A stretch of 55,447 nt of DNA from Actinomycetales bacterium. GTDB lineage: Bacteria > Actinomycetota > Actinomycetes > Nanopelagicales > Nanopelagicaceae. The stretch is taken from the NCBI GenBank assembly GCA_018969585.1, contig JAGWYB010000004.1, positions 1-55,447 on the forward strand, read 5' to 3'. Positions 43,059 through 55,031 of this stretch are shown here, one piece after another; within the stretch, counting starts at the first letter, position 1, and each line of letters begins with the position of its first letter. Under the pieces are notes generated by a model that made no database searches, was not told where the DNA came from, and worked only from the letters and a program-made list of their open reading frames with translations. The translations under genes and the position numbers were made by a program.

Positions 43059-43954
43059 GCCGCTATACCACTGGTTTGGTTTACGGACTAAGCGCCTACG
43101 TTCTTTGGGGGCTACTTCCACTTTACTGGAAACTTGTTGAAGCAGCCGGTCCTTTTGAAATTCTTGCTCATCGCGGAATTTGGTCGCTACTTCTCTGCGT
43201 TTTCTTACTTGCTGCGCGTAAACAACTCAAAAGTGCGTATCAAATGGTTAAAGCGCGAAGAACGCTCTCGATTCTCCTTCTCTCTTCTGGCATGTTGATG
43301 CTTAACTGGAGCGTATTTATCTGGGCGGTAACTGAGGACCGAGTGGTCGAATCCGCGCTTGGTTATTACATAACGCCATTAATAAATGTCATGGTTGGTA
43401 TTTTCTTATTACGTGAGCAACTTAAAATTCCTCAGAAAATTGCCGTAGCGCTAGCTTCAATCGGGGTAATAGTTTTGACAATCGGTTATGGCTCGCTCCC
43501 ATGGGTTGCACTCGTGTTATCGACATCATGGGCCTGTTACAGCCTAATCAAGAAGAAATTAAATCTCGGAGCGCTCGAAACTCTATCTGTCGAAGCGTTA
43601 TTCGCATTTCTCCCGAATCTTATTTACTTGATTTCTATCGAAAGATCTGGCGATGCAGTATTCGGTAAAGATATCTGGTTAACAATTCTTCTTTTCGGAG
43701 CTGGCGCTGCCACCGTAACACCGCTACTCCTTTTCAATGGCGCTGCGACGAGATTGCCCCTTAGCACCGTGGGCTTACTTCAATACCTAACTCCTACTAT
43801 GATGTTTTTAATTGGTGTATTTATCAATAACGAGGATATGGCACCCACCAAGCTAATAGGCTTTGTATTTATCTGGTTAGCGTTAATTATCCTAAGTAGA
43901 GATTTAATTAAATCAAGTCGTTCTATCGACGATAGCATCACAAAGACGCTCTAA
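43055..43954 (+). CDS. rarD: EamA-family transporter, RarD type
   Basis: A 299-residue protein with about ten membrane segments and the RarD N-terminal pattern GLSAYVLWGLLPLYWKLVEAAGPFEILAHRGIWSLL, then GYYITPLINVMVGIFLLREQL. RarD proteins were named from chloramphenicol sensitivity; physiological cargo is unknown. Its last 42 bases overlap the 3' end of the convergent polyprenyl synthase gene. Confidence 0.9.
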   Translation: MSRYTTGLVYGLSAYVLWGLLPLYWKLVEAAGPFEILAHRGIWSLLLCVFLLAARKQLKSAYQMVKARRTLSILLLSSGMLMLNWSVFIWAVTEDRVVESALGYYITPLINVMVGIFLLREQLKIPQKIAVALASIGVIVLTIGYGSLPWVALVLSTSWACYSLIKKKLNLGALETLSVEALFAFLPNLIYLISIERSGDAVFGKDIWLTILLFGAGAATVTPLLLFNGAATRLPLSTVGLLQYLTPTMMFLIGVFINNEDMAPTKLIGFVFIWLALIILSRDLIKSSRSIDDSITKTL

Positions 43955-44890
43955 AGTCTCGCGCGCAACTCCCCCAGGTAGATTTGAAAGAAGTTCTTTA
44001 CAGTCACCAGCAAGACCATGAAGGTATTGTTTTGCCTCAACTAGAGCGCGATGTTCCCTTAACTCATTGATCAGGCCAGGTATTTCGTTATCGGGTACTG
44101 GGCTAGAGAGAATCATTTTTAATCGCGCATCTTCTGGTTTATTTGAGCGAAGAATTTGTAGAGTCACAAGAGTTGCGACACCTTCTTTCAAATCAGTACC
44201 AGGAGTCTTGCCAGATTGATTTGAGTCGCTTGCAATATCGATAACATCATCTGCTAACTGGAATGCAATCCCGATCTTCTCGCCAAAATTAGTCAATGTT
44301 TCGACAATTTCCGGAGTAGCGCCGCCGAAGAGCGCGCCAAAGCGGGCGCTGGTTGCGATTAGTGATGCAGTCTTTTCTTGAACTACCCGAAGATAATGCT
44401 CTAACGGATCAGACTTTGCGCCTTGAGTCTCTTCGATTTGTCCTATGACTAATCGCTCAAAAGTTTTAGCTTGGAGACGAACTGCTTCCGGTCCTAAATC
44501 AGCCAGCAAATCTGAAGCCTTAGAGAAAAGATAATCTCCCGTCAGAATTGCAACGGTATTGCCCCATTTTGAATTAGCGCTTATTACGCCACGGCGAAGT
44601 GGAGCTTCATCCATGACATCGTCGTGATAAAGCGTCGCTACATGGGTGAGCTCACAGACAACTGCTGCCTCGATAACTTTTTGATTTGGACCGCTCCCAA
44701 AATGCGAGGCGATTAACGCCAACATGGGGCGAAACCGTTTGCCGCCTGCTTCAACCAGGTGACGAGAGGTCTCGACGACTAATGGGTATTCGCCTTTAAT
44801 CTGTTGTGAAAGTAACTTCTCAACCGCTTCTAAATTGCGCTCTATCTCACCGGCGAAATGAGAATCAACGCCTGGAATCCCGAGGCTCAT
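43913..44890 (-). CDS. Long-chain polyprenyl diphosphate synthase
   Basis: A 325-residue trans-prenyltransferase that adds isopentenyl units to an allylic diphosphate. It has the first Asp-rich motif DDVMD (within LYHDDVMDEAPLRRG), the second DDVID, and GGKRFRPML at the IPP site. The fifth residue before the first motif is Ala, small, which in this family allows long products (heptaprenyl or longer). It is the last gene of the complex I operon, its ATG overlapping the nuoN stop (TGATG), so it probably makes the menaquinone side chain for the quinone that complex I reduces. Confidence 0.92.
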   Translation of the reverse strand: MSLGIPGVDSHFAGEIERNLEAVEKLLSQQIKGEYPLVVETSRHLVEAGGKRFRPMLALIASHFGSGPNQKVIEAAVVCELTHVATLYHDDVMDEAPLRRGVISANSKWGNTVAILTGDYLFSKASDLLADLGPEAVRLQAKTFERLVIGQIEETQGAKSDPLEHYLRVVQEKTASLIATSARFGALFGGATPEIVETLTNFGEKIGIAFQLADDVIDIASDSNQSGKTPGTDLKEGVATLVTLQILRSNKPEDARLKMILSSPVPDNEIPGLINELREHRALVEAKQYLHGLAGDCKELLSNLPGGVARETLERLCDAIVDRTT

Positions 44891-46407
44891 CAGCGCACTA
44901 GCGTAGAAAGAGAGCCGATTAGATCAAGTAGTGGGCCAGGGAAAACTCCCATAAGTAAAGTCACGATGGCAGCCACCCAGATAACACTCATCGTGTATCT
45001 CGATGGGATTATTACCGAAACGCTATCGCTACCTGGTTCAGCAAAGAACATCATAACTATTACGCGGATATAGAAGAAGGCTGCGATTGCGCTGGCTAAA
45101 ACACCAACAACGACAACTGAGATTGCGCCGTTTTCATATGCAGCGCTGAAAATAGAGAACTTTCCAATAAATCCTGCGGTTAATGGAATACCAGCGAATG
45201 AAAGAAGGAATAGCGAGAAAATTAGCGCGAGCTGTGGCGAGCGGCGCGCCAGACCAACCCAGCGATTTAAATCGGTAACTTCACCAGAAGCATCCCGCAC
45301 CAAACTAACTAATGCAAAAGCGCCCATCGTGGTTAGCCCGTAAGTTGCGAGATAAAAGAGGGTTGCTGTGATTCCACTCTGATTTAGGGCGAGAATTCCA
45401 GTAATAAGAAAGCCGGTATGAGCGATAGATGAATAAGCAAGCATTCTCTTTACATCTCGTTGTGAAATAGCTATGAGCGAACCAACAATCATTGTAATAA
45501 TTGCAATCACAATCAGTAGTGGTCGCCAACTCCAAACCGCTCCGCTAACTGCTGTGTAATAGATGCGAAGTGCTGCACCAAATGCAGCAACTTTCGTTGC
45601 TGCTGCCATAAATGCAGTCACTGCGGTAGGAGCGCCCTGGTAGACATCAGGAGTCCAAGCATGGAAAGGAACCGCGCCAACTTTAAATAGAAGTCCTACG
45701 CTGATTGCTGCTAAACCAATTAAAAGGAAGACATCATTGCCCGGCCCAGAGGTAATTACATTATGGATACCTTGGAAGGAAACTTTTCCAGCAAAGCCAT
45801 AGAGAAAGGCCGAGCCGAATAGGAAGAAGGCAGATGAATATGCGCCCAATAAGAAGTATTTAAGGGCCGCTTCCTGCGAGAGAAGTCGACGCCTGCGAGA
45901 TAACCCAGCCATTAAGTAGAGCGGAAGCGAAAGAACTTCGAGAGCAACAAATAAAGTAATGAGATCACTCGCAGCTGGAAAGAGCATCATGCCGCCTACT
46001 GCGAAGAGAGTTAGCGGATAAATTTCAGTCTGAACTTTTCCGGTCTTAGTTGCCACTTCTTCTTCTGGAGAGCCCGGAATAGCCGAGGCTTGTGCTGCAA
46101 ATTGTTCAAAGTCAGCAATTAGTAATAATCCAAGGAATGCGAGAACCAAGATTGTTCCTTGAAGAAAGAGTACAGGCCCGTCAACCACAACCGATTCCAT
46201 TGCTACCGTTGTTGTCGTAGTTCCGCGCAGTGTTATTACCTGGGTAAAGGAGAGAATCACCGCTCCAAGAGCGATCGCTAGTTGAAGAGATGGACGTAAT
46301 TTTGCTGAGGTGAAAGCTTCGACAATAACGCCAATTACTGCAGCGGCAAAAATTACGAGCATCGGAGCGAGCGCGCTGTATTCAAGAACTGGTGCAGTAA
46401 ATCCCAT
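44890..46407 (-). CDS. nuoN: NADH-quinone oxidoreductase subunit N
   Basis: A proton-pumping antiporter-like membrane subunit of respiratory complex I, 505 residues with about 14 membrane segments. It shows ALKYFLLGAYSSAFFLFGSAFLYG, GAVPFHAWTPDVYQGAPTAVTAFMA (with the conserved Pro-rich channel helix) and AYSSIAHTGFLITG. The start overlaps nuoM by one base and the stop overlaps the polyprenyl synthase gene. Confidence 0.97.
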   Translation of the reverse strand: MGFTAPVLEYSALAPMLVIFAAAVIGVIVEAFTSAKLRPSLQLAIALGAVILSFTQVITLRGTTTTTVAMESVVVDGPVLFLQGTILVLAFLGLLLIADFEQFAAQASAIPGSPEEEVATKTGKVQTEIYPLTLFAVGGMMLFPAASDLITLFVALEVLSLPLYLMAGLSRRRRLLSQEAALKYFLLGAYSSAFFLFGSAFLYGFAGKVSFQGIHNVITSGPGNDVFLLIGLAAISVGLLFKVGAVPFHAWTPDVYQGAPTAVTAFMAAATKVAAFGAALRIYYTAVSGAVWSWRPLLIVIAIITMIVGSLIAISQRDVKRMLAYSSIAHTGFLITGILALNQSGITATLFYLATYGLTTMGAFALVSLVRDASGEVTDLNRWVGLARRSPQLALIFSLFLLSFAGIPLTAGFIGKFSIFSAAYENGAISVVVVGVLASAIAAFFYIRVIVMMFFAEPGSDSVSVIIPSRYTMSVIWVAAIVTLLMGVFPGPLLDLIGSLSTLVR

Positions 46408-47915
46408 TACTTCTCACCTCCGACAGTCGGTAATGGATCTGCCATTCCCGCCTTTGTAATTGTCGCCTTCGCGGCTGGATTTATCACATCTAACGCTGGC
46501 TTTGGATAGAAACCCAGTCCAATTATCAAAGCGATAATTGGTGCAATCGCAATAAGCTCGCGGCGATTTAGATCAGGAAGTCCATCGTTACCTTCCGTAA
46601 CAGGCCCATGTAGCGCGCGTTGTACCGGAATAAGTATGTATAGCGCCGCAAGAATAATTCCGATAGTTCCGATAATCGCCGCAATTGGATAACGCGTATA
46701 AGTTCCGACTAAAACAAGAAATTCACTTACGAAACTGGAGAGTCCGGGAAGCGCAAGCGAAGACATGCCAGCGATAAAGAAGGACCAGGCGAGCAATGGC
46801 GTAACGCGTTGTAGTCCACCGAAATCTGCGATGGTTGATGAGCGGCGACGAGAGATCATCCAACCGGCTGTCATAAATAGCGCTGCAGTCGAAAAGCCGT
46901 GGTTCAACATATAAAGCGATGCTCCAGAATTTCCTTGGGTTGTCATCGCGAAGATGCCCATGGTGATAAATCCGAAGTGTGAAATCGAGGTAAAGGCGAT
47001 AAGTCCTTTGATGTCGCGTTGGCCGATAGCAAGAATGGCACCGTAAATTATGCTGATTACTGAGAGCGTGATGATTAATGGAGTAAAAGTCTTTGCGGCA
47101 TCAGGAAAAAGTTCTACGCAATAACGGATCATTCCAAAAGTTCCGACTTTATCTAGTACGCCTAAGAGAAGTATCGAAGTCCCCGGAGTTGCCGACTTTG
47201 CGGCATCCGGCAACCAAGTATGCAGCGGCCAGAGCGGTGCTTTAATTGCAAAGGCGATAAAGAATCCGAGGAATAAGAAGTTCTCAGTTAAATTATCAAT
47301 CTGCAGAGTACCCAGGGCTGAGATATCAAAGGTCCGCCCAATTTGATTACTTGAAATTACATATAGACCAATTATTGAAGCCAACATCAATAGCCCGCCA
47401 AAAAGGCTATAGAGAAGGAATTTCACCGCCGCTGCTTGTCGCGCTCCCGTACCAAAGCCACCAATTAAGAAATAGACCGGAACCAACATCGCCTCGAAGA
47501 GAATATAGAAGAGGAAGAGATCTGTTGCGGCAAAGACTCCGATCATCATCGTTTCTAAAACGAGAACTAATACGTAGAAAGTTTTTACGCTAAAGCGTCC
47601 GCCCTCAGATTCATACCAACCAGATACAAGAACTACCGGCACCAAAATCGTTGAAAGCAGGATAAGAATTAGAGAGATGCCATCAATTCCAAGTTGGAAA
47701 TTGATTCCAAGTGCTGGAATCCACGAGTAACTCTCGACAAATTGAAATCCTGGACGATCTATTTCAAAGTTAGACGCTAATAAAACGGTCGCAGCTAAAG
47801 TGGCCAGAGAAGAGCCGAGGGCAATTCTCTTGATTGATTCGACTTGACCCTGTTTCAAAGTGGTAAGAAGTAAGGCGCCCAATAATGGAAGCGCCGCGAT
47901 GATAGAAAGTGTCAT
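46407..47915 (-). CDS. nuoM: NADH-quinone oxidoreductase subunit M
   Basis: Proton-channel subunit, 502 residues. It has the core [20 protein letters not shown] (key Glu), [39 protein letters not shown] and [16 protein letters not shown]. Start overlaps the nuoL stop (ATGA) and the stop overlaps the nuoN start, so the three antiporter-like subunits are translated in sequence. Confidence 0.97.
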   Translation of the reverse strand: MTLSIIAALPLLGALLLTTLKQGQVESIKRIALGSSLATLAATVLLASNFEIDRPGFQFVESYSWIPALGINFQLGIDGISLILILLSTILVPVVLVSGWYESEGGRFSVKTFYVLVLVLETMMIGVFAATDLFLFYILFEAMLVPVYFLIGGFGTGARQAAAVKFLLYSLFGGLLMLASIIGLYVISSNQIGRTFDISALGTLQIDNLTENFLFLGFFIAFAIKAPLWPLHTWLPDAAKSATPGTSILLLGVLDKVGTFGMIRYCVELFPDAAKTFTPLIITLSVISIIYGAILAIGQRDIKGLIAFTSISHFGFITMGIFAMTTQGNSGASLYMLNHGFSTAALFMTAGWMISRRRSSTIADFGGLQRVTPLLAWSFFIAGMSSLALPGLSSFVSEFLVLVGTYTRYPIAAIIGTIGIILAALYILIPVQRALHGPVTEGNDGLPDLNRRELIAIAPIIALIIGLGFYPKPALDVINPAAKATITKAGMADPLPTVGGEK

Positions 47916-49801
47916 ATCGTTACCACCCAGATTGCGGCGAGAATTAACGCTGCACCGATAAGAATCAGTAGCGCATAGTTCCTTACATATCCAGTTTGTA
48001 GCTTGCGAAGTCCACGTGCGCTTCCAACCGCGGAGGCGGCAACGCCCCGGACCGCTCCATCAATAACTCTTTCATCTGTAACGACGAGAGCTTTGGTAAC
48101 TTCTTGACCAGGACGCATAAACAAAAATTCATTTGCATCATCTTGGAGCAAATCCCGCCGCGCAAATCGAGTCCAGATGCTTACATCGGAAGGAGCGCTA
48201 TCGGATTGTTCTCCCCGGTACTTAAGTAGCGCAATTGATACTCCGATTAAAACGGCGACGATTGCTAAGGTCGTAACAACTATTGGCGGCAGAAACTCCA
48301 CATGTTCGTGATGATCCTTATCCACGACTGGCGCTAACCACTTAACGATTGCTTTGCCACTATATAGAAGATAACCCGAAGCAACCGAACCGATTGCAAG
48401 AACTGCCATCGGCGCCCACATTAGGAATGGAGATTCGTGGGGATGAGCATCGCTGGCCCATCGCTTATTTCCAGCAAAGGTAAGGAGCATTACTCGAGTC
48501 ATATAGAAAGCAGTAATGACAGCTCCAAGAAGAGCAGCGCCGCCAAAGATCACTCCTTGGACGCCGCCAGCATTAAAGGCAGTCTCAATAATTTTGTCTT
48601 TCGAATAGAAGCCAGCGAAAGGTGGAACGCCGATAATTGCTAGATAACCTAGACCGAATGTAATCGAAGTTATCGGCATAAATTTTGCGAGTCCGCCATA
48701 CTTTCGCATATTCACTTCATCATTCATGCCATGCATCACCGAACCAGCGCCCAAGAACATTCCGGCTTTAAAGAATCCGTGAGTTAAAAGATGCATAATT
48801 GCAAAGGCATATCCGGCTGGGCCGAAGCCAGTAGCAAGAATCATGTAACCGATTTGAGACATCGTTGATGCGGCGAGCGCTTTCTTGATGTCATCTTTTG
48901 CGGTACCGATTACTGCACCGAATAACAGAGTAATAATTCCAATCATCACAACTGCAAGTTGCGCGGTAGGAGCGTTATCAAAGATGAAATTAGATCTAGT
49001 AATTAAATAGACACCAGCGGTAACCATCGTTGCGGCGTGGATTAACGCTGAAACTGGAGTTGGGCCAGCCATTGCATCTCCCAACCAAGCTTGAAGTGGG
49101 AATTGTGCTGATTTTCCGGCTGCAGCGAGTAAGAGCATCAAGCCCATGGCAGTCAATGCAGTCTCGCCGGCGCCGCCAACTTTCTCTTCAATACCGCTAA
49201 ATGAAACGCTGCCGAAAGTGGCGAAGCCAATCATTATTGCAATCGACAATCCAAAGTCGCCTACGCGATTCATCACAAAGGCTTTCTTGGCAGCCGTTGC
49301 GTACTCGGGCTTCTGATTCCAGAATCCAATCAAAAGATAAGAGGCAAGACCTACGCCTTCCCAGCCAACATAAAGATTGAGATAAGAGTCTCCGAGTACA
49401 AGAAGTAACATCGCCGCGATGAAAAAATTCAAATAAGCGAAGAATCTTCTCCGGTCTCGGTCATGCGACATATATGCAATTGAATAGATATGAATCAGAG
49501 TTCCCACGCCAGTAATAAGTAACACGAAAGCAATTGATAATTGATCGAGTAGCAGCGAAGCATCGACCTGGAAATCACCTACCGAGATCCAGGTAAAGAG
49601 TTTCTGAGTGACTGCGCGCGCCTCCTCTGGGCGGCTGCGCATAGCAAAGAACTCAGTAACACCGACAAAAAACGCGCTCGCAGAAATCAAAGTTGCAAAA
49701 ATGTGTCCCCATTTATCGGCTTTTCGACCAAGAAGCATTAAAAGCGCAGAGCTAAATAGCGGCAGCGCAATCAAATAGACAATGTTTGTCGATGTATTCA
49801 C
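47912..49801 (-). CDS. nuoL: NADH-quinone oxidoreductase subunit L
   Basis: The distal proton-channel subunit, 629 residues with about 16 membrane segments. It includes [58 protein letters not shown] and a C-terminal amphipathic/anchor region ([16 protein letters not shown]) corresponding to the long lateral helix. Start overlaps the nuoK stop. Confidence 0.97.
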   Translation of the reverse strand: MNTSTNIVYLIALPLFSSALLMLLGRKADKWGHIFATLISASAFFVGVTEFFAMRSRPEEARAVTQKLFTWISVGDFQVDASLLLDQLSIAFVLLITGVGTLIHIYSIAYMSHDRDRRRFFAYLNFFIAAMLLLVLGDSYLNLYVGWEGVGLASYLLIGFWNQKPEYATAAKKAFVMNRVGDFGLSIAIMIGFATFGSVSFSGIEEKVGGAGETALTAMGLMLLLAAAGKSAQFPLQAWLGDAMAGPTPVSALIHAATMVTAGVYLITRSNFIFDNAPTAQLAVVMIGIITLLFGAVIGTAKDDIKKALAASTMSQIGYMILATGFGPAGYAFAIMHLLTHGFFKAGMFLGAGSVMHGMNDEVNMRKYGGLAKFMPITSITFGLGYLAIIGVPPFAGFYSKDKIIETAFNAGGVQGVIFGGAALLGAVITAFYMTRVMLLTFAGNKRWASDAHPHESPFLMWAPMAVLAIGSVASGYLLYSGKAIVKWLAPVVDKDHHEHVEFLPPIVVTTLAIVAVLIGVSIALLKYRGEQSDSAPSDVSIWTRFARRDLLQDDANEFLFMRPGQEVTKALVVTDERVIDGAVRGVAASAVGSARGLRKLQTGYVRNYALLILIGAALILAAIWVVTI

Positions 49802-50100
49802 TAGCGGCTCAACAAACTTGCATCATCGACTGATGCGGATCGGCGAGAGCGATAAATGGTCACAATAATTGCGAGGCCAACTACAACTTCACAAGCGGCA
49901 ACAACCATCGTGAAAAATGCCATGACTTGGCCTTGTAGATTTCCGGTCATATTTGCAAAAGTCACGAAAGCAAGATTGGCGGCATTAAGCATCAACTCGA
50001 TACACATAAAGACAACGATTGCATTTCTTCGGACAACGACGCCGACTGCTCCGATAGAAAATAGGATCGCAGATAAATATAGATAATTTGTGGGGTTCAC
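49801..50100 (-). CDS. nuoK: NADH-quinone oxidoreductase subunit K
   Basis: A 99-residue, three-span membrane subunit. [19 protein letters not shown] carries the conserved Glu of the proton path, followed by [22 protein letters not shown] with the second Glu. One-base overlap with nuoL; start overlaps the nuoJ stop (ATGA). Confidence 0.97.
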   Translation of the reverse strand: MNPTNYLYLSAILFSIGAVGVVVRRNAIVVFMCIELMLNAANLAFVTFANMTGNLQGQVMAFFTMVVAACEVVVGLAIIVTIYRSRRSASVDDASLLSR

Positions 50101-50858
50101 TTATCTTCCTCATCTAATTTCGGCAATCCATCAAGGGCATATCGCTTGGTTTCTTGCACATCACCTCGTTCGGCAAGAACGCTGGAAATTGAAAGATCGG
50201 ATGGTTTGCCATCTGGAAGCAGAGCTGGGACATCTACCGCGTTATGGCGTGCAAATACACCAGAGCCTGGCAAACCTGCGGCCGTTCCAATTGAGGCGCC
50301 GCGGAAACGTGCAACGGAACGCGCACGTTGTGAGAGTCGAGCCTCCGAACTTTTCGGTGAATGTGCCAGCACCATCGCACCGAGCGCTGCTGTAATTAGA
50401 AGTGCAGATATGACTTCAAAGGCCCAGACATATTGTCGGAAGATTAAGTTTGCGATGCCTTCGACGTTGCCGTTGGCGTTTGCCGAGACTAGTCCGAGTG
50501 GTTCTTGGCCAAATTCAGCTCGCGCAATCAGAGAAGTAAGAGCCGCAGCAAATGCAAGTGATGTTGTTATCGCAACACCGCGAAGTCCCTTAATCGTTTC
50601 AACTAATGAATCCGAAGAGTCAACGCCAACTAACATCAAAATAAATAAGAAGAGCATCATTACCGCGCCGGTATAAACGACAATTTGAACGATGCCTAGG
50701 AATGGCGCATCTTGAGCGATATAGAAAATTGCCAGTGCAATCATCACGAAGGCGAGCAAAATTGCGGAGTGAACTGCTTTCTTTACGAGCAACATCCCAA
50801 CTGCAGCAAAAACTGTGAGTGGAGCTAACACCCAAAACATTACTGTCTCACCGGTCAC
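50097..50858 (-). CDS. nuoJ: NADH-quinone oxidoreductase subunit J
   Basis: A 253-residue membrane subunit with five spans; [28 protein letters not shown] is the conserved third helix with the pi-bulge seen in complex I. A soluble tail of about 75 residues follows the last span, rich in Ser and Ala, not needed in shorter homologues. Overlaps neighbours by ATGA on both sides. Confidence 0.96.
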   Translation of the reverse strand: MTGETVMFWVLAPLTVFAAVGMLLVKKAVHSAILLAFVMIALAIFYIAQDAPFLGIVQIVVYTGAVMMLFLFILMLVGVDSSDSLVETIKGLRGVAITTSLAFAAALTSLIARAEFGQEPLGLVSANANGNVEGIANLIFRQYVWAFEVISALLITAALGAMVLAHSPKSSEARLSQRARSVARFRGASIGTAAGLPGSGVFARHNAVDVPALLPDGKPSDLSISSVLAERGDVQETKRYALDGLPKLDEEDK

Positions 50859-51466
50859 TTAGACACCTCTTGCGATGGATGTGATTCGGTAACTTCGCCT
50901 CGGTAATAGGAGTGATGATCAGTTCCTGGGTACATAGGATGTGGCGGCATCAACATGCCTTGGCGAAGTGGCGCCAAAAGATCTTCCTTCTCCCAAATTA
51001 ATTTCTCTCGCTTGTCATCAGCAATCTCATATTCATTTGTCATGGTTAGCGCTCGAGTGGGGCAAGCCTCAATACATAAACCGCAGAAAATACAACGAAG
51101 ATAATTAATCTGGTAAACCTTGGCATGGCGTTCACCTGGTGAAACTTGATTTTCTTCTGTGTTGTTCTCGCCTTCAACATAAATCGCATCTGCTGGACAA
51201 GCCCACGCGCACAATTCACAGCCAATGCACTTTTCTAAACCATCGGCATATCTATTTAACTGATGGCGGCCGTGGAATCTTGGTTGAGTTTCTGGTTTAA
51301 CTTCTGGGTATTCAATAGTTAGCGGCTTCTTAAACATCGTGGCAAAGGTGACCCAGAAACCTTTTAATTGTTTGAGGAACGGGGCGCTTTCTTGGCCACT
51401 TGCTGGAACGCTCTCTGCGTTAGCGCGCTCAATAGCATCAGAGCCCTTAGGTTCTAGTTCGCTCAT
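50855..51466 (-). CDS. nuoI: NADH-quinone oxidoreductase subunit I
   Basis: The 8Fe ferredoxin-like subunit passing electrons to the quinone site: [12 protein letters not shown] and [12 protein letters not shown] bind two 4Fe-4S clusters (N6a, N6b). 203 residues, with a longer N-terminal extension ([24 protein letters not shown]) than the minimal form. Overlaps nuoH and nuoJ by four bases. Confidence 0.97.
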   Translation of the reverse strand: MSELEPKGSDAIERANAESVPASGQESAPFLKQLKGFWVTFATMFKKPLTIEYPEVKPETQPRFHGRHQLNRYADGLEKCIGCELCAWACPADAIYVEGENNTEENQVSPGERHAKVYQINYLRCIFCGLCIEACPTRALTMTNEYEIADDKREKLIWEKEDLLAPLRQGMLMPPHPMYPGTDHHSYYRGEVTESHPSQEVSK

Positions 51467-52686
51467 AACTCAACTCTCTTCTGTTTTGGAAGTTCAGGAA
51501 CTGGGAAAGATGGTTCGGGCATCTCCGGCACAAATCGCGCTGCCGCTTCAGCTTTTGCCTTACTTGATTCATAAATAGTGGTTGCTAACATCACGAGAAC
51601 GACAACTGTGATGATGAATCCAGCGAGCATAAATTGTGATGCGCCTTCCTGTGTCATTAAACGCAAGGTGGCGACAATCAGAATCCACGCAATATTTACT
51701 GGGATAAGAACTTTCCAACCGAACTTCATAAATTGGTCGTAGCGAAGTCTTGGTAACGTGCCGCGCAACCATACAAAGAGGAAGAAGAAGAGCGCTACCT
51801 TCAAGATAAACCAGATAAAGGTGAACCAACCGCCTAACCAACTCTCAGTAAAGCTAAGACCTGGAGGCGCAGCTGGACCGCCGAGGAAGAGAGTCGTTGC
51901 GAGCGCTGAGACCGCCATAATGTTCACGTATTCAGCTAAGAAGAAGAGCGCAAATTTCAGCGATGAATATTCGGTGTGGAAACCGCCAACTAATTCACCT
52001 TCTGCTTCAGCTAAATCAAATGGCGCACGATTAGTTTCACCAATCATAGAAATCACGTAAATCACAAAAGATGGGAAGAGAACAACGACATTCCACCACT
52101 GTGCTTGAGAATCTACGATCTCACTCGTTGACATCGATCCGGCATACATAAAGACCGCAACAAAAGAGAGACCCATTGCAATTTCATATGAAATAACTTG
52201 AGCGCTGGAACGGAGTCCGCCCAGTAATGGATATGTCGAACCAGATGACCAACCTGCAAGAACGATTCCATAAACTCCAACAGAAGCTGCTGCCAATATA
52301 TAGAGGACTCCGACAGAAAGATCCGTTAATTGGAATACCGTTTCTTCGCCAAAGAAGAGAACTTTTCCAGTCATTGGAATTACCGCAAACGCCAAAAAGC
52401 AGGTAGAGGCGCTAATGATTGGCGCAATAATAAATATAACTTTATCTGCCGCTTTTGGAATCAAATCCTCTTTAAGTGCCAGCTTCACACCATCTGCTAA
52501 ACCTTGCACCAAACCAAAAGGACCCACGCGATTTGGGCCAACGCGAAGTTGCATTCGAGCGACGATGCGACGTTCTCCCCAAATAGCGAGCAGAGTAAGT
52601 AGAACGCATAAAACGAAGATGAGTAGGGCTTTTACCGCTACCAACCAGATTGGGTCATCAAGTAAGAGACTGGCGTATTCGGTCAT
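51463..52686 (-). CDS. nuoH: NADH-quinone oxidoreductase subunit H
   Basis: The membrane heel subunit that forms much of the quinone pocket, 407 residues with about eight spans. It shows [61 protein letters not shown] and [19 protein letters not shown]. The C-terminal charged tail after the last helix is typical of actinobacterial forms. Overlaps nuoG by four bases. Confidence 0.97.
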   Translation of the reverse strand: MTEYASLLLDDPIWLVAVKALLIFVLCVLLTLLAIWGERRIVARMQLRVGPNRVGPFGLVQGLADGVKLALKEDLIPKAADKVIFIIAPIISASTCFLAFAVIPMTGKVLFFGEETVFQLTDLSVGVLYILAAASVGVYGIVLAGWSSGSTYPLLGGLRSSAQVISYEIAMGLSFVAVFMYAGSMSTSEIVDSQAQWWNVVVLFPSFVIYVISMIGETNRAPFDLAEAEGELVGGFHTEYSSLKFALFFLAEYVNIMAVSALATTLFLGGPAAPPGLSFTESWLGGWFTFIWFILKVALFFFLFVWLRGTLPRLRYDQFMKFGWKVLIPVNIAWILIVATLRLMTQEGASQFMLAGFIITVVVLVMLATTIYESSKAKAEAAARFVPEMPEPSFPVPELPKQKRVEL

Positions 52687-55031
52687 GCCTTCACCACCAT
52701 TACCGGGCCATGAGCGATTCCTAGAGTTGCGATAGTGCGACTCTGTTCAGAATTGCGCGGAATCCAAATTGAAGAATCTTCAATATCGCTAATTTCGCAA
52801 GGCAATGTAATTGCACCTTGTTTTGTTGATACTCGAACGAGATCGCCAGCGACTACTCCTAATTTCTTGGCGCGTGATTCCGAAATCACGGCAACTGATG
52901 GATGGGCTGTGCCTGCGAGATTATTCTCGCCGTCTTGTAGCGAGCCAGCATCAAGCAAGAGTCGCCAAGAGGAGAGAAGGGCTTCATCAACACTTACTGA
53001 AACGTTACCGACAGGCATCGGTTGGAATTCGCTGCGCTTTTCCCAACTTCCAAGTGAAGCAAATTCTTTAGCTGCAGCAGCAACCGTCGGAAGTTTTATT
53101 GGAGTTCCCATTTCATCAGCTAGCATCGAAAGTATTCGCAAATCGCTGCGAGTAAGCGAATCAGCAATTGCGGTATCGAAGTATCTCGCTCGGCCCTCCC
53201 AATTAACAAAGGAACCGCTCTTTTCAACAACGGCAGCAACTGGAAGTACGACGTTAGCTAATTCAGTTAGGGCGCTCTTTCGAATCTCAAGTGAGACAAC
53301 AAAGGCTTTGGCTAAACCATCATGGAGATGTGCTGAGATATCGAGCGGATCAACTCCACCAACTAGTAGCGCTTCAATCTCACCACTATGTAACGCATCA
53401 AGAATTTCTGTTGTGTCGCGTCCAACGTTAGACGGTATTGAGTCGACGCCCCACGCTGTTTGAATATCAACTCGAGCGCTCGCATCAGTAACTGGTCTGC
53501 CACCAGGAAGAAGATTTCCAATTGCGCCAGCTTCAATCGCGCCACGTTCACCAGCGCGACGTGGAATCCAAGCAAGTTTTGCACCACTTGATTTTGCGAG
53601 AGCGGCGGCAGCGGATAAGCCACCCATCGCCTCGCAGAGACGCTCGCCAACAAGTATCACAGAGCGATCAGTTAAGCCGGCGACCTGCGAAATAGCCCCG
53701 GCTTCATTACCAGCAGCGCTTTTAATTAATCTAGCACCCAATTTTTCACTTCCGCGCGATTTAAATGGTGCAATAGTCGTAATTGGAAGAGCGCGTTTTC
53801 TTACCTGTTTGAAGAGGCGTAAGAAGACGATTGGTGATTCTTCTTCTGGCTCAAAACCAACTAGCAGAACTTGATCTGCGCGATCAATATCTCGGTAATT
53901 AACTTGGTTACCAACAACAAAGCTTGCGAGAAATTCTCGCTCTTCTTTACTAGATATTCTCGAACGAAAATCAATGTCGTTGGTCTTTAGCGCAACTCGA
54001 GCAAATTTCGCATAACCATATGCATCTTCCAAAGTTGCTCTTCCACCAACAAGGACTGCGCTTCGATTTGCTTCAAGACCAGCGGCTGCAATTTGAAGCG
54101 CTTCTGGCCAAGATGCCTCACGTAGTTCGCCATTCTTATCGCGAACTAATGGTGTAGTAATTCGATCCTTCTGTGTTACATATTTAAAAGACCAGCGACC
54201 TTTATCGCAATTCCACTCTTCATTTACTTGTGGGTCGTCTCCAGCAAGTCGGCGGAGCGTTTTACCCCGGCGAACATCGGTTCGCATATCGCATCCGGAA
54301 GCGCAATGCTCACATGCCGATGGGGTTGAAACTAAATCAAAGGGGCGAGCACGGAAACGATATGAAGCTCCCGTCAACGCACCAACCGGACAGATTTGTA
54401 CGGTATTTCCCGAGAAATAAGATTCAAATGGATCTTTCTCATAAATTCCAACTTGTTGTAGTGCGCCACGTTCATTCAATGTAATAAACGGATCTCCAGC
54501 AATCTGTTCAGAGAAGCGCGTACATCTCGCACAGAGAATGCAGCGCTCACGATCCAGAAGTACTTGGGAAGAAATATTGATTGGTTTCTCAAAGGTTCGT
54601 TTGTAGCCTTCATAGCGAGATTCGCCACGACCGTTGCTCATCGCTTGATTCTGTAACGGGCACTCGCCACCTTTATCGCAGACTGGACAATCAAGTGGGT
54701 GATTAATTAGTAATAACTCCATAACTCCTTGCTGCGCTTTATCTGCAACTGGCGAAGTTAATTGGGTATTTACCACCATTCCGGGTTCAACTGGGATTGT
54801 GCAAGAGGCTTGTGGTTTAGGAAACTTTCTTCCATTTATTTCTATCTCAACTAGACATTGGCGACAAGCGCCTACTGGATCTAGAAGAGGGTGGTCACAG
54901 AATCTTGGAATTTGAATTCCAAGTCGCTCTGCGGCGCGAATTACTAGAGTGCCTTTAGGAACTGTAACTTCGAATCCATCGATAGTTAATGTGATCATCT
55001 CAGTCTGAGTAGATAGCTCTTGAGTACTCAT
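52683..55031 (-). CDS. nuoG: NADH-quinone oxidoreductase subunit G
   Basis: A 782-residue iron-sulphur subunit. N-terminal 2Fe-2S ferredoxin domain ([19 protein letters not shown]), the His-Cys3 cluster site [31 protein letters not shown], and the domain start [10 protein letters not shown] large molybdopterin-oxidoreductase-like region follows (residues about 240-780) without a cofactor, and its C-terminal beta-barrel starts near [13 protein letters not shown]. Starts within the nuoF stop (ATGA). Confidence 0.97.
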   Translation of the reverse strand: MSTQELSTQTEMITLTIDGFEVTVPKGTLVIRAAERLGIQIPRFCDHPLLDPVGACRQCLVEIEINGRKFPKPQASCTIPVEPGMVVNTQLTSPVADKAQQGVMELLLINHPLDCPVCDKGGECPLQNQAMSNGRGESRYEGYKRTFEKPINISSQVLLDRERCILCARCTRFSEQIAGDPFITLNERGALQQVGIYEKDPFESYFSGNTVQICPVGALTGASYRFRARPFDLVSTPSACEHCASGCDMRTDVRRGKTLRRLAGDDPQVNEEWNCDKGRWSFKYVTQKDRITTPLVRDKNGELREASWPEALQIAAAGLEANRSAVLVGGRATLEDAYGYAKFARVALKTNDIDFRSRISSKEEREFLASFVVGNQVNYRDIDRADQVLLVGFEPEEESPIVFLRLFKQVRKRALPITTIAPFKSRGSEKLGARLIKSAAGNEAGAISQVAGLTDRSVILVGERLCEAMGGLSAAAALAKSSGAKLAWIPRRAGERGAIEAGAIGNLLPGGRPVTDASARVDIQTAWGVDSIPSNVGRDTTEILDALHSGEIEALLVGGVDPLDISAHLHDGLAKAFVVSLEIRKSALTELANVVLPVAAVVEKSGSFVNWEGRARYFDTAIADSLTRSDLRILSMLADEMGTPIKLPTVAAAAKEFASLGSWEKRSEFQPMPVGNVSVSVDEALLSSWRLLLDAGSLQDGENNLAGTAHPSVAVISESRAKKLGVVAGDLVRVSTKQGAITLPCEISDIEDSSIWIPRNSEQSRTIATLGIAHGPVMVVKA

